Shown piece by piece: positions 26,146 through 35,640 of a DNA stretch of 64,000 nt. The DNA comes from Bacteriovoracaceae bacterium (GTDB lineage Bacteria; Bdellovibrionota; Bacteriovoracia; Bacteriovoracales; Bacteriovoracaceae). Positions within the stretch are counted from its first letter, which is position 1, and every line of letters begins with the position of its first letter. The notes beneath the pieces were generated by a model, which was not told the DNA's origin, did no database searches, and saw only the letters and a list, made by a program, of their open reading frames with translations. The position numbers were made by a program, and so were the translations under genes. The DNA is taken from assembly GCA_947441615.1 (NCBI GenBank), contig CANEUH010000005.1:1-64000 (forward strand), in the 5' to 3' direction.

Positions 26146-27258
26146 TTAATTAAAGAAGTTTCTTGAATTTGAAATTGAAGTCGCAATTCCGACTCCAACT
26201 CCAAAAGTCAGCATACTAGATCCACCATAGCTCATTAATGGCAAGGGGATACCAACAATCGGTAGAAGACCCGAAACCATCGCCATATTGATGAAGGCAT
26301 GCCAGAAAAATATCGACATGATTCCAATAATCAGAACAGAATCAAAAAATCTCTGCACAGAGGTTGCTAGCCAAATCATCCGCATAAAAAACACGAGATA
26401 AAGAATAACTAAAAATACCGAGCCAAAAAAGCCATGCTCCTCATTAAAAATCGCAAAGACGAAGTCGGTATGATTTTCCGGTAAGTAATTGAGTGAGGCC
26501 TGAGAAGAGTTTTTAAAGCCTTTACCAAAAAGTCGACCTGACCCAATGGCAATTTCTGACTGAATGGCATTGTAACCAGAACCCTTGGCATCTTCATAAG
26601 GATCAATGAAGGTGTGGATCCGCTTTTTTTGGTATTCCCGTAATCCAAAGTTGTACATGAGGACACCAGAAACAAGTCCAATGACACCTAAACTAACAAT
26701 CGTTTTCCACTTTAAACGCTTATAAAAAATCATCAAACAAAAAATAAAAACAAGAAGCATCCCTGTTCCTAAATCTGGCTGAACAATCACCATGACAGCA
26801 GGAATGGCGGTAATTATTGCTGGAATAATAAGGTCCTTAAATCCGAGCTGTCTTTCGGGATAAACCTTCGTGAAATATCTGGCGAGAGCTAAGACTAAAC
26901 CCATCTTCATAAATTCAGACGGCTGCATCCGGATTGGACCAAGAATTAACCATCTTTGAGCACCCATTCCCACTTTACCCATCAGAAGAACTAAGAGAAC
27001 TAAAAACAGAGTTGTGAGGTAACCAAAATAAGCAAATCTCTCAAATGTTTTTGGATTTAAAAAACTAATGCCAATCGCAGTGAAAAGTGAAATTAAGTAC
27101 CAACCGATTTGAGATTTATAAAGAGAATCAAGCCCCTCATGAGACTGAGAGTGAGTTGCCGAATAGAGATTTAAGACTCCCACTAAAAAAATGGCCGACA
27201 TACTTCCAATGAAGCTAAAATCAAATCTCTTTAAGAACTGAAGAATGGCTTGGTTCAA
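26146..27258 (-). CDS. rodA: Rod shape-determining peptidoglycan polymerase RodA
   Basis: The product has 370 residues with about ten membrane segments, as in the SEDS family. Conserved stretches are GAQRWLILGPIRMQPSEFMKMGLVLALARYF, IVQPDLGTGMLLV, and ENHTDFVFAIFNEEHGFFGSVFLV, then GIPLPLMSYGGSSML. RodA polymerises glycan strands from lipid II in the elongasome and works with PBP2 encoded just upstream. It is the last gene of the mreC-mreD-mrdA-rodA cluster. Confidence 0.94.
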   Translation of the reverse strand: MNQAILQFLKRFDFSFIGSMSAIFLVGVLNLYSATHSQSHEGLDSLYKSQIGWYLISLFTAIGISFLNPKTFERFAYFGYLTTLFLVLLVLLMGKVGMGAQRWLILGPIRMQPSEFMKMGLVLALARYFTKVYPERQLGFKDLIIPAIITAIPAVMVIVQPDLGTGMLLVFIFCLMIFYKRLKWKTIVSLGVIGLVSGVLMYNFGLREYQKKRIHTFIDPYEDAKGSGYNAIQSEIAIGSGRLFGKGFKNSSQASLNYLPENHTDFVFAIFNEEHGFFGSVFLVILYLVFFMRMIWLATSVQRFFDSVLIIGIMSIFFWHAFINMAMVSGLLPIVGIPLPLMSYGGSSMLTFGVGVGIATSISNSRNFFN

Positions 27259-27275
27259 AACTAACTCCGTCTAAA

Positions 27276-29252
27276 TTATTCGTCACTCGAATCTGGAGCA
27301 GGGGCCGTAACAGGCTGAGCAGCTGCCCTAAGTGACTTAACCCAACTATCCCTAATGGATTTATCTTTTTCTAAATTTTGAAGATAAATCTCAGGGTGAT
27401 ATTTTTTCATATATTGCGTAATCACTGCTTCAACCACAGGAGTCGCCGCACTCGATCCGTGACAACCGTGCTCAACAATGGCCGCAGCAGCGATCTTAGG
27501 ATTATCGTAAGGAGCAAATCCAACAAATAAACCATGGTGGCGAGACTCGTAATCCATCAGCTCACATTTTTGATAAACCTTATCAGCACTGGCACTTTTA
27601 ACTTGAGATGTACCAGTTTTTCCGGCCATTAAAATCCCCTGACCACGGCGAGCAAAAGCAGTCCCTTTAGGATTGTTCACAACTTGAAAGAGACCTTCAC
27701 GGACGTATTTTAATGTTTTCGGATTTTTTAATTTAATCTCAGAAAGTAGCTCTGGGGTAAAAGTCTTAATCAGTTCCCCATCAGTGTCATAAATATCTTT
27801 TACCACATACGGACGATAAATTTTCCCACCATTGGCTATCGCTGCGTACGAAATCGCCATCTGTATTGTGGAGGCAAGTACATAGGACTGTCCAATAGCG
27901 CAGGATAAAGTTTCACCCGCCTGCCACTCTTGACCGTATCTCTTTTTCTTCCATTCTTTAGAAGGAATAAGCCCTGAAACTTCTCTCGGTAAAGAGATGC
28001 CAGTTCTCGACCCCATTCCGAAATGTTTGGCGTAATAAGATAAGTCATCAATGTCCATTCTATTGGCAGCTTTCTGGAAATAAACGTTGCATGATTCTCT
28101 TATGGCCTTCACTAAATTCGTTGGCCCGTGGCCCTCTTTTTTCCAACAGTGGTAGACCTTTCGACCTAATCTGAATGAACCGCCACAGTTTACTTCGGTG
28201 TTTTCGTCAATTTCACCCTTCTCGAAAGCTGCAATACCCGTGATTGCTTTAAAAGTTGAACCAGGTGAAAAGTGTTCTTGGATATTTCTATCGCGGAGAG
28301 GATGTTCTTTATTTCCCACAAGGCTTCGCCAGTACTCTGGAGTTAAACCGCGTGAGAACTGAGAAGGATCAAAAGAGGGTCTTGAGACCATCGTAAGAAC
28401 TTCTCCGGAATCAATGGCAATAGCAATCACTCCACCCACCTTGCCTTCAAGTGAATTAAAGGCAGCAAGCTGCATATCACGGTCGATCGTTAACTTAACA
28501 TTCATTCCAGAAAGAGGTTTCTCGTCCTCGATTCCTTTAAATAAGTTATCCGTATTAATGTAGCGCTTTCTTCTTCCCCTCGCGTCCACCTCAACAAATT
28601 CATGACCGTTTTCACCACGAAGATACCGATCAAGCTGCTCTTCAATTCCAAATTGTCCAATGAAGTCACCAAGACGGTAATCCATTTTGTCTCGTTGCCT
28701 TAACTTAGGTAATTGGACTTGAGAGATTTCAGAAATGTATCCTAATAAGTGTGCACCAATTTCTTTATCTGTATATTCTCTCGAAATAAAGGTATCAACA
28801 CTGACACCAGGAAGTTCCGCGTTTTGTGTTTCAATCTGGGCGAGCTCACCGAATGAAATATTCTTTTTCACAATGATAGGGCGATACTTTGCCTGATTTG
28901 AGTTCTTCTTAAGAATTTGCTTAATTGAACTCACGTCGGTATTAAGGATCTTCGATAATTTACCAAGTGTTTTCTCAGCATCAATCAGGAATTGAGGAGT
29001 CAAGATCGCATCAAAGCGTGGAATATTATCCACTAGCAACTGATCATCACGAGAATATATTAACCCTCGCGGTGCCCACACAACTTCTTTTCTAAGACGA
29101 TTTTGAATCGAATAATTGTGAAGAGTTTCACCTCTATAAACCTGTAAATACCACAATCGAGACAAGATAAGTCCAAATGCTGCGGTAATAATATAGGATA
29201 ATATCGTTGCCCGCTCTTTATGAATCTTGACCAGTTCTTCTTCGCCGAACAT
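27276..29252 (-). CDS. mrdA: Penicillin-binding protein 2 (transpeptidase)
   Basis: The product has 658 residues. One membrane anchor lies at about 15-36. The PBP dimer domain follows, then the transpeptidase domain with S332-x-x-K335 (SPGSTFK), S387-C-N389 and K545-T-G547. PBP2 cross-links peptidoglycan in the elongasome with RodA. A proline/alanine-rich tail ends the chain. Start and the mreD stop overlap by one base at 29252. Confidence 0.95.
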   Translation of the reverse strand: MFGEEELVKIHKERATILSYIITAAFGLILSRLWYLQVYRGETLHNYSIQNRLRKEVVWAPRGLIYSRDDQLLVDNIPRFDAILTPQFLIDAEKTLGKLSKILNTDVSSIKQILKKNSNQAKYRPIIVKKNISFGELAQIETQNAELPGVSVDTFISREYTDKEIGAHLLGYISEISQVQLPKLRQRDKMDYRLGDFIGQFGIEEQLDRYLRGENGHEFVEVDARGRRKRYINTDNLFKGIEDEKPLSGMNVKLTIDRDMQLAAFNSLEGKVGGVIAIAIDSGEVLTMVSRPSFDPSQFSRGLTPEYWRSLVGNKEHPLRDRNIQEHFSPGSTFKAITGIAAFEKGEIDENTEVNCGGSFRLGRKVYHCWKKEGHGPTNLVKAIRESCNVYFQKAANRMDIDDLSYYAKHFGMGSRTGISLPREVSGLIPSKEWKKKRYGQEWQAGETLSCAIGQSYVLASTIQMAISYAAIANGGKIYRPYVVKDIYDTDGELIKTFTPELLSEIKLKNPKTLKYVREGLFQVVNNPKGTAFARRGQGILMAGKTGTSQVKSASADKVYQKCELMDYESRHHGLFVGFAPYDNPKIAAAAIVEHGCHGSSAATPVVEAVITQYMKKYHPEIYLQNLEKDKSIRDSWVKSLRAAAQPVTAPAPDSSDE

Positions 29253-29788
29253 TAAATTTCAACTCCTCTAGGCCCACCTTCCGATGGAACTCTCCAAATC
29301 TTTTCCATGGTCCAAAACAACAGAGGTGAAATCATCGACAAAAGAATACTACCTGGAATGAAACTCCAAAGAATCATTCCAAATTTATCAAAATTAGAGA
29401 TTTTAAGACAAATAATCATTGTTACTGTCACGTACCAGATGAGCTGAAACAACTGTACTGTGAGCATCGTAATAAGTGCAGATGTGAGATGAAGAACTTC
29501 TTTCAAATAATTCGCCGAAGTCATCACGATAAGACCCGCAAAGGTCCCGAGGGCCCATCCCTCGACTGAAAACAATGAATGCACGACCTGTAAACACATC
29601 ACCATCCAAGGAAGGACTGGTGAATCCAGGCGGATAGCGAGGAAAATAATAATAAGGACATTAAATGTTAAACGATATTCATACCAACCCAATGCTGGAA
29701 GAACAGTAGCCGTTACAATTTCAAGTCCTGTAAGAAGTGCCAGAGTGAGAGCAAAGGAGGCGAGCAACTGAGAAAGACGTAACTTCAT
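29252..29788 (-). CDS. mreD: Rod shape-determining protein MreD
   Basis: The product has 178 residues with about five to six membrane segments. MreD proteins vary greatly, and the call rests on the length, the membrane pattern and the position between mreC and mrdA, together with the typical internal R-L-D-S-P-V-L segment. MreD helps assemble MreC and PBP2/RodA at the inner membrane. The start overlaps the mreC stop by four bases. Confidence 0.85.
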   Translation of the reverse strand: MKLRLSQLLASFALTLALLTGLEIVTATVLPALGWYEYRLTFNVLIIIFLAIRLDSPVLPWMVMCLQVVHSLFSVEGWALGTFAGLIVMTSANYLKEVLHLTSALITMLTVQLFQLIWYVTVTMIICLKISNFDKFGMILWSFIPGSILLSMISPLLFWTMEKIWRVPSEGGPRGVEI

Positions 29789-30666
29789 ATTTTTTTCTCC
29801 TCAATTACCGGGACATGACTAGGTAACACATTAGCACTTTTCCCAATGTCTGAAGGGGTCAGGACAAGAACTTCTTCGAGTTTATCAAAGTCAACACTCG
29901 GAACGACTTCAATAGAAAGAGTCATTCCAAAGTTCTCTTTCGTAATATCAGTAATCATCCCGACTTTAAGTCCTTTAGGATAGATTCCGCCAACTCCAGC
30001 AGTAATGAGCTTATCCCCCACCTCAACTGGTTCATTTCTTGTAATATATTTAAGAGCGCATTTAAAATTAAAAACACCCTCAACAATCCCGTGAGTTCTT
30101 GTTCTTTCAACCACAATATCGACACGATTGTTCTGATCTAGGATCGTCAAAACATCGGAGTAATTCTCAGTCGCACGGTAAACATAGCCAACAAGGCCAT
30201 GATCAGTCACAACAGGGGCCATCGTTCGGATACCGTGTTTTGTTCCTTTGTTAAGACGAATCACCTTAAATTCATTGGCGGAATCCCACCCAACGACTTG
30301 GGCCATAATTTTGTTATAGGGTTGTTCATCTGTGAAAGTGAGAAGCCTCTTTAATCGGAGATTTTCTTTTCTCATCTCTTCCATTGAAGTCAGGTCACTT
30401 TCTAAGCGAGAGATCTGCTTTTTTAGAACATTATTTTCTTTACTCGTATTAACGATAGAGAGGTAGTTATCCCAAAGAGAAGAAATGCTTTTCTTAGAAT
30501 TTGCTAAGCCTTCTTGCACAGGTGAAATAACTTCAGTCACCACTTGATGAAACAGTGACGGCTCACTAAGGTTAAATTGCTTTTGGGATATGCCGTAGAC
30601 GGCAAACATCCCCACGATGAGATTATTGACAATTTTAGTCTTCGAAGACTCTTGGATTAGTTTCAA
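29785..30666 (-). CDS. mreC: Rod shape-determining protein MreC
   Basis: The product has 293 residues. After an N-terminal membrane segment there is a coiled coil (about 68-108, with KENNVLKKQISRLESDLTSMEEMRKENLRLKRLL). Two beta domains follow, with the typical VGWDSANEFKVIRLNKGTKHGI, APVVTDHGLVGYVYR and DILTILDQNNRVDI-like stretches and a late LITAGVGGIYPKGLKVG. MreC scaffolds the elongasome in the periplasm. mreB is not next to it in this window. Confidence 0.94.
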   Translation of the reverse strand: MKLIQESSKTKIVNNLIVGMFAVYGISQKQFNLSEPSLFHQVVTEVISPVQEGLANSKKSISSLWDNYLSIVNTSKENNVLKKQISRLESDLTSMEEMRKENLRLKRLLTFTDEQPYNKIMAQVVGWDSANEFKVIRLNKGTKHGIRTMAPVVTDHGLVGYVYRATENYSDVLTILDQNNRVDIVVERTRTHGIVEGVFNFKCALKYITRNEPVEVGDKLITAGVGGIYPKGLKVGMITDITKENFGMTLSIEVVPSVDFDKLEEVLVLTPSDIGKSANVLPSHVPVIEEKKI

Positions 30667-30746
30667 TGGCTGACCCTTATTTTACTTATCCCTTAAGATT
30701 AATAGAATTTCGTACCCGATGCCAATGAAGTTTCGAGATAAATTCT

Positions 30747-30774
30747 TTGACCTGGGCCTCTCTTCCCCGATAAA
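30747..30774 (+). promoter_or_regulatory. Sigma-70-type promoter for the PpiD-like gene
   Basis: TTGACC (30747-30752), 16 bases, then GATAAA (30769-30774). The predicted start is about 25-30 bases before the ATG at 30808, which has AAAGGGA at good spacing. Confidence 0.5.
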
Positions 30775-30807
30775 ATGACTTCGCATTTATTTCTTCAAAG
30801 GGATTCC

Positions 30808-32286
30808 ATGAAAAACACATTTGCGAATAAGATTTCTTATTTCATTCTTACCTTCATCTTTCTAATTATTACTGCAAGCTTCCTTTTCAGTAATTTTGAC
30901 AACTTTTCCATGGGATCAGGGCAACAAGTTGCGACTGTGGACGGAACACCTATCTCAGTTAAGGAATATTCCGTTGCGCTTAATCGTCAGGTTGAATTTT
31001 TCAATCAAATGATGGGTGGTCAGGGAATGACTCAGAAGCAAATGGAGCAAATGGGGATTAAGCAGTCGGTTCTTAACGGCTTAATTCAACAGAAACTAGT
31101 CCTTAACACAGCTGATCAGATGGGAATCGTCGTGTCATTGGACGAAATAAAAAATGAAATCAAATCCATGAGTTACTTTAAAACGAATGGACAGTTTGAT
31201 GTTAATCTTTATCGAAACATGCTGCAGGGCAATGGCTACACTCCCACTCAATTCGAGGAGCTTGTTGGAAATGACTTAAAGCAAAAAAAGCTAGATGAGT
31301 TATTCAATTCAACGTTGATCTCAGAAAATTACGTGAATGACATGACTCGTTTTAAGAATAATCAAGTCACGGTTCAGGGTGTCAAAATTGGTCGCCAGTC
31401 CTTATCTCCTCTCGTTTCTATTTCCGAGAAAGAAATCAACGACTTCATCTCTAAAGCTGAGAACCAAAAATCACTTGAAACTGCCTACTCTGATAATTTA
31501 ACTAAATACAATAAGCCAGAAGAAGTTAAGGCACGCCATATTCTTATTTCTGGTGAGGATTCAAAATCACTTGAGAAAATAAAGGCGATTCGTTCAAAAG
31601 TGACGGTTAAGAATTTTTCTGAAATGGCCAAAAAAGAGACACAAGATCCATCTGGTAAGGCCAATGGGGGAGATTTGGGGTGGTTTGCTAATGGCCGCAT
31701 GGTTCCTGAATTTGAAAAAGTCGCTTTTGGAATGAAAAAAGGTGAAATCTCAGAACCCGTGAAAACCCAGTTTGGTTACCATATTATCCTCGTTGAGGAC
31801 AAAAAAGCTGCCGAGATTAAGCCACTTGAATCCGTTAAAACAGAACTTGCGAAAATTGAAATCCAAAAAACAAAGGCCCAGGATTTAGATAAGTTACTAA
31901 AATCCACAGGAGAGGAGATTCAAGCTCTTTTGGCAAAAAACGATTTCAGTTCTGTTGAATCAATTTCAAAGAAAGTTGATGGTCAAATTTATAAAAATAT
32001 TGATGTGAATCAATTCGAACAGTCTCTCACAACGACTTCACTAGCTCCCCAAGAAGCCGATCAAATCTTTAAGGCCAAGGACAACACGATCCTTAACTTT
32101 GGTAATCCAGGCACGATCTTTTTGGTCAAAGTGATTGGCCACAAAACTGGAGCAGAAAAGACTCCAGACGAACTTAAGGCCGAAGTTGGTAACCAAAACC
32201 AACTTTACTCAAGAAAAGTTAGAGAAGAGTTAATCAAGGCCTTAAATAACAAAGCAAAGATTGTCACGAACTCAAGTTTAATGTAA
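30808..32286 (+). CDS. PpiD/SurA-like peptidyl-prolyl isomerase
   Basis: The product has 492 residues. A membrane anchor lies at about 11-30, followed by a SurA_N-type chaperone domain (VATVDGTPISVKEYSVALNRQ, GLIQQKLVLNTADQMGI). A parvulin domain follows with VKARHILIS, KKETQDPSGKANGGDLGWFANGRMVPEFEKVAFGMKKGEIS and TQFGYHIILVED. This is the PpiD layout: an inner-membrane-anchored periplasmic folding factor. An upstream ATG at 30775 is in frame, but 30808 has the ribosome site. It is divergent from mreC. Confidence 0.85.
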   Translation: MKNTFANKISYFILTFIFLIITASFLFSNFDNFSMGSGQQVATVDGTPISVKEYSVALNRQVEFFNQMMGGQGMTQKQMEQMGIKQSVLNGLIQQKLVLNTADQMGIVVSLDEIKNEIKSMSYFKTNGQFDVNLYRNMLQGNGYTPTQFEELVGNDLKQKKLDELFNSTLISENYVNDMTRFKNNQVTVQGVKIGRQSLSPLVSISEKEINDFISKAENQKSLETAYSDNLTKYNKPEEVKARHILISGEDSKSLEKIKAIRSKVTVKNFSEMAKKETQDPSGKANGGDLGWFANGRMVPEFEKVAFGMKKGEISEPVKTQFGYHIILVEDKKAAEIKPLESVKTELAKIEIQKTKAQDLDKLLKSTGEEIQALLAKNDFSSVESISKKVDGQIYKNIDVNQFEQSLTTTSLAPQEADQIFKAKDNTILNFGNPGTIFLVKVIGHKTGAEKTPDELKAEVGNQNQLYSRKVREELIKALNNKAKIVTNSSLM

Positions 32287-32290
32287 AAAT

Positions 32291-32314
32291 AGCTCCCGAA
32301 AGGGAGCTTTTTTT
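32291..32314 (+). terminator. Terminator-like hairpin abutting the ferredoxin start
   Basis: AGCTCCC (32291-32297), GAAA, GGGAGCT (32302-32308), then T7 ending at 32314. The ATG at 32315 follows immediately. The GGGAG arm also serves as the only Shine-Dalgarno sequence for the ferredoxin gene, at a normal 8-9 base spacing. Confidence 0.8.
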
Positions 32315-32545
32315 ATGGCAAACAAGAACTCAAAATTTAAAGAAAACGTTAGCGGCAAATACTATGTGGATGATTCTTGTATCGCCTGTGATGCGTGTTG
32401 CGTAGAAGCTCCTCGATTTTTTGCAATGAATGATAACGATGGGCATGCTTTTGTTAAACTCCAACCTCAAACGCCAGAAGAAATGAAAGAAGCTGAGAAC
32501 GCACTTGCCGCTTGTCCTGTCGAGGCGATCGGAAATAACGGCTAG
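32315..32545 (+). CDS. Ferredoxin, single [4Fe-4S] cluster type
   Basis: The product has 76 residues. The cluster ligands are C22-x-x-C25-x-x-C28, and the last is C67 in ACPVEAI. C29 directly follows C28 and may be spare. One cluster rather than two is indicated, because the second C-x-x-C-x-x-C is missing. It is a small soluble electron carrier with an acidic middle. Its translation start is fused to the upstream hairpin. Confidence 0.9.
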   Translation: MANKNSKFKENVSGKYYVDDSCIACDACCVEAPRFFAMNDNDGHAFVKLQPQTPEEMKEAENALAACPVEAIGNNG

Positions 32546-32549
32546 TCTT

Positions 32550-33701
32550 TTAAACTCTGAAATAAATTCTTTTTCTATCAAGCCACATGGCAAGTAATCC
32601 ATATAAACAAACTAATGTTAAAGAAAATAACAGTGATCCCATTCCTGGATGTCCTGGAAAGTGAGCAAAGGCATTTTCATAAATCCAAACGAACGGAGTT
32701 GAATAGTCATCTTGAAATTTGAATCGAATAAGTGAGAGTGTCTTTGGAACGATTCCGCTTAATACAAATATAAAGAGTGGATTCTTACCGAAAGCTTCAA
32801 AAAATCTCGTCCATCGCCAGTTGAGTCGTTTTTGATCAAGACATTTTACCAAAATGGCCAGAACAAGAATGGCCAATCCAGTGGTGACAAGAACGTAAGA
32901 ACCAGTCCAGATTTTTTTATTTATGGGATGAAGGAAATGCCAAAGACATCCTAGAGAAAATAAAATGAATCCCCTTTTAATCAGGGCCTTTATCGTTCTT
33001 CTTGGATTATAGGCGATGAGTATTCTTCCAATCCAATACCCAAGCATAACCTGAGCAACTGATGGAATCGTACTCATGATCCCCTCCGGATCAAACGGAA
33101 CTCCCTCTCCTTGGTAGAGATGAGACTGGCCCAAAATCAAACGGTCGACCCCAACACCAAACCATCCCTCTAAGCTATACACGTCTCCCGTTCCAAAGGC
33201 GACACATAGGCCCCAATAGAGGGCCAGAATCACAAGACTTACAGTAAGAACCTTTCGGGGAAAAAAGTAAGTGATCAAAGCTGAAAATCCATACGCCAAA
33301 GCGATTCGCTGTAAGACTCCCATGACCCGAATACCAACCTGAACACCTTCGGAGTTAATCCAAGTCCAAGCTTTAAATTGAAGATCTTTCTGCACCCAAG
33401 TCAGGAAGGGGTACCAACTCAGAAGAAAACCAATAGAAAAAATAAAAAATGTCCTTATCAACACTTTTTTAAAATAGTACTGACTCGTGTGGCCCTCTAA
33501 AAATTTTGGAAGAACGATGGATTGAGCATTACCAACTGCAAAAAGGAAAAAAGGAAATACGAGATCAGCAAATGTTAAACCATGCCAATCAGCATGGCCT
33601 AGTGGTGAAAAAACAGCTGACCACGAACCAGGGTTGTTAACCAAGATCATAAAAGCAACAGTTAATCCTCTGAAGACATCGAGGGCAAGAGATCTTTTCA
33701 T
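32550..33701 (-). CDS. HGSNAT/NagX-like membrane acyltransferase
   Basis: The product has 383 residues with about ten membrane segments. The N-terminus LDVFRGLTVAFMILVNNPGSW and HADWHGLTFADLVFPFFLFAVG match the heparan-alpha-glucosaminide N-acetyltransferase-like group (COG4299, DUF5009), where the His of the H-A-x-W-x-G motif takes the acetyl group. It may acetylate amino sugars across the inner membrane, possibly for salvage or cell-wall work; the substrate is inferred only from the family. Confidence 0.78.
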   Translation of the reverse strand: MKRSLALDVFRGLTVAFMILVNNPGSWSAVFSPLGHADWHGLTFADLVFPFFLFAVGNAQSIVLPKFLEGHTSQYYFKKVLIRTFFIFSIGFLLSWYPFLTWVQKDLQFKAWTWINSEGVQVGIRVMGVLQRIALAYGFSALITYFFPRKVLTVSLVILALYWGLCVAFGTGDVYSLEGWFGVGVDRLILGQSHLYQGEGVPFDPEGIMSTIPSVAQVMLGYWIGRILIAYNPRRTIKALIKRGFILFSLGCLWHFLHPINKKIWTGSYVLVTTGLAILVLAILVKCLDQKRLNWRWTRFFEAFGKNPLFIFVLSGIVPKTLSLIRFKFQDDYSTPFVWIYENAFAHFPGHPGMGSLLFSLTLVCLYGLLAMWLDRKRIYFRV

Positions 33702-33724
33702 AGGTTTATTATTCTAGCCTACAA

Positions 33725-33755
33725 TAATAAAAAAAGGGCAACCTTTCGGTTGCCC
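33725..33755 (-). terminator. Terminator of the flagellar block after flgE
   Basis: GGGCAACC (33736-33743), TTTC, GGTTGCCC (33748-33755) form an 8-base stem. On the minus strand it runs into TTTTTTATTATT. It closes the long flagellar transcript, 46 bases after the flgE stop. Confidence 0.88.
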
Positions 33756-33800
33756 TCTCTGGAGTATTAAATCTAGGAGTTAAGAGAGACTAATCAGTCA

Positions 33801-35084
33801 TTATCTCTTAATTTGAAGAACTTCTTGTAACATCTGGTCAGATGTTGTGATGGTCTTCGTGTTTGCTTGGAAGTTACGTTGAGCGGCCATCAAGTTAATG
33901 AACTCATTAGCGATATCAACGTTAGACTGTTCAAGTGATTTTGCAAGAACCTCACCACGTCCGTCAGCTCCTGGTTTACCCAGTGCTGCTTGACCTGATT
34001 TACGAGTTTCTTTAAACACGTTTTTACCTGTTTTAAATAGACCCTCGTTGTTCTCAAACTTAGCGATTGCTACTTGACCAAGTTCACGCTGAACACCGTT
34101 ATCATAAACCGCAGTAAGAACACCATCATCGTTAAATGACATTGAAGCTAAAGTAGCTGCAGATGATCCATTCTGAGTATGACGAGAGACTGAAGATTCA
34201 GATCCATACTGAGTGATGGCATCAAGACCATTCCCACCTTCTTTAACCGATTTACCAAAATCAAAATCAATTTTCTGCCCAGTCATGGCACCTTGATTGA
34301 AGTTGAAAGCATTGGTTCCTGGAACTTCTTCTTGAAGAACACCCTTCTGGTCAAACTTAAGTTTACCAGTGGCCATTTCAACCATTTCTCCAGCTTTTCC
34401 GTTAGCTGCATCAGCACCATCTACCATCGCATGATATTCCCATGTTCCAGCATCTGGAGATCTATTGAAGTAAAGAGTAATTAAACGTGCTTTACCTACA
34501 GAATCATAAACCGTCATTGAGTTATTAAAGTTAGAAGTCTTATCTGGATTTTTCGGATCAAAAGTTTTAGGCAATTCACGTGAATCTAAATTCATTGAAA
34601 CCTTAACTTCAGATGTTGCAGTTGCTGGAATTGTTGTATTTCCAAGCTTAATGTTACCAAGTTTATTTGTTAATTGACCATCATCACCTGGTAGAAATCC
34701 GTTCACATGATACCCATCACCGTTAACTAGGAATCCTTCCTTATTAAAGTGGAATGAACCATCACGAGTATAACCTTTTCCTGGAGGAGCATCGATACTG
34801 AAGAAGCCGTTACCGTTAATCGCAAGATCTGTAATACTTTGTGTTCTAGCAACTGTACCTTGAGTGAACATTGACTTTACGTGAGCAAGTTTTGTACCTG
34901 AACCAACTTGGTCACCACCATCGATACCTTTAAGTGAGTTTGCAAGCATATCCTGGAATTCAGCTCGTGAGCTTTTAAATCCATTTGTACCTGCGTTAGC
35001 GATGTTATCACCGATAACTGCCATTGACTGACCAGCAGCATTTAGACCAGTAACACCGATGTTAAACGAAGAAAGAATACTCAT
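33801..35084 (-). CDS. flgE: Flagellar hook protein FlgE
   Basis: The product has 427 residues. The N-terminus (SSFNIGVTGLNAAGQSMAVIGDNIANAGTNGFKSSRAEFQDML) and C-terminus (QSNVDIANEFINLMAAQRNFQANTKTITTSDQMLQEVLQIKR) are the conserved axial-protein ends that form coiled coils in the hook. The middle domain (TIPATATSEVKVSMNLDSRE) is the FlgE type. AGGAGGGA gives it a very strong ribosome site. It is the last gene of the block, after the hook cap and length-control genes. Confidence 0.96.
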   Translation of the reverse strand: MSILSSFNIGVTGLNAAGQSMAVIGDNIANAGTNGFKSSRAEFQDMLANSLKGIDGGDQVGSGTKLAHVKSMFTQGTVARTQSITDLAINGNGFFSIDAPPGKGYTRDGSFHFNKEGFLVNGDGYHVNGFLPGDDGQLTNKLGNIKLGNTTIPATATSEVKVSMNLDSRELPKTFDPKNPDKTSNFNNSMTVYDSVGKARLITLYFNRSPDAGTWEYHAMVDGADAANGKAGEMVEMATGKLKFDQKGVLQEEVPGTNAFNFNQGAMTGQKIDFDFGKSVKEGGNGLDAITQYGSESSVSRHTQNGSSAATLASMSFNDDGVLTAVYDNGVQRELGQVAIAKFENNEGLFKTGKNVFKETRKSGQAALGKPGADGRGEVLAKSLEQSNVDIANEFINLMAAQRNFQANTKTITTSDQMLQEVLQIKR

Positions 35085-35216
35085 CTGTCCCTCCTAGACG
35101 CTGGCGAGGGGATTTAAGCACTACAGGCTTTCATCCATGGCTTCCAGAAAAGGACCAGCCACCTCAACCAAAATTAATAATAAAACACTATGTTCCTCTG
35201 CTACTCCAAAGCAGAT

Positions 35217-35639
35217 TTACATCATAAAAATTGTCGAATCGATTTTAGTAAATACGTTTTCGTTCATGTTGTTTTTATCCACAGCCGTTACAACGGTGTT
35301 CTTATCAACATCTACGACATAAGCCGCTTTGTTGGTAATCACAAGTGAATCATGTCCGCCTTTTGCACGTAACTTACCCATCGCTTCTTTAAGCTTCATG
35401 TACTCATTTCCATCAAGCTCAATATTTCTCTCTTGCAATCTTTTCACTGCATGAGTTGAAACGTTAACTTCCGGACCGATGTCTTTTTTAGTGACCTGAG
35501 GCTGAAGTAACTCATGGTCCATCAATCCCTTGAACTCACTTGCTTGTCCCTTTTTAAGCGTGTTCGCTTGCTCTGCCTTCTGAACATCAGAAGGTAAAGA
35601 CGACACGTTAGGGATTAAAAATGAATTCACTTTGCTCAT
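35217..35639 (-). CDS. TIGR02530-family flagellar operon protein
   Basis: The product has 140 residues from the ATG at 35639; earlier in-frame codons overlap flgD. The C-terminal part (VSTHAVKRLQERNIELDGNEYMKLKEAMGKLRAKGGHDSLVITNKAAYVVDVDKNTVVTAVD) is the TIGR02530 signature: an S-x-H-A-x-x-R-L-x-x-R motif followed by a K-G-x-x-x-S-L-V-x segment. These small proteins sit between flgD and flgE in many species and have no settled role. It starts one base after the flgD stop. Confidence 0.85.
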   Translation of the reverse strand: MSKVNSFLIPNVSSLPSDVQKAEQANTLKKGQASEFKGLMDHELLQPQVTKKDIGPEVNVSTHAVKRLQERNIELDGNEYMKLKEAMGKLRAKGGHDSLVITNKAAYVVDVDKNTVVTAVDKNNMNENVFTKIDSTIFMM

Positions 35640-35640
35640 A

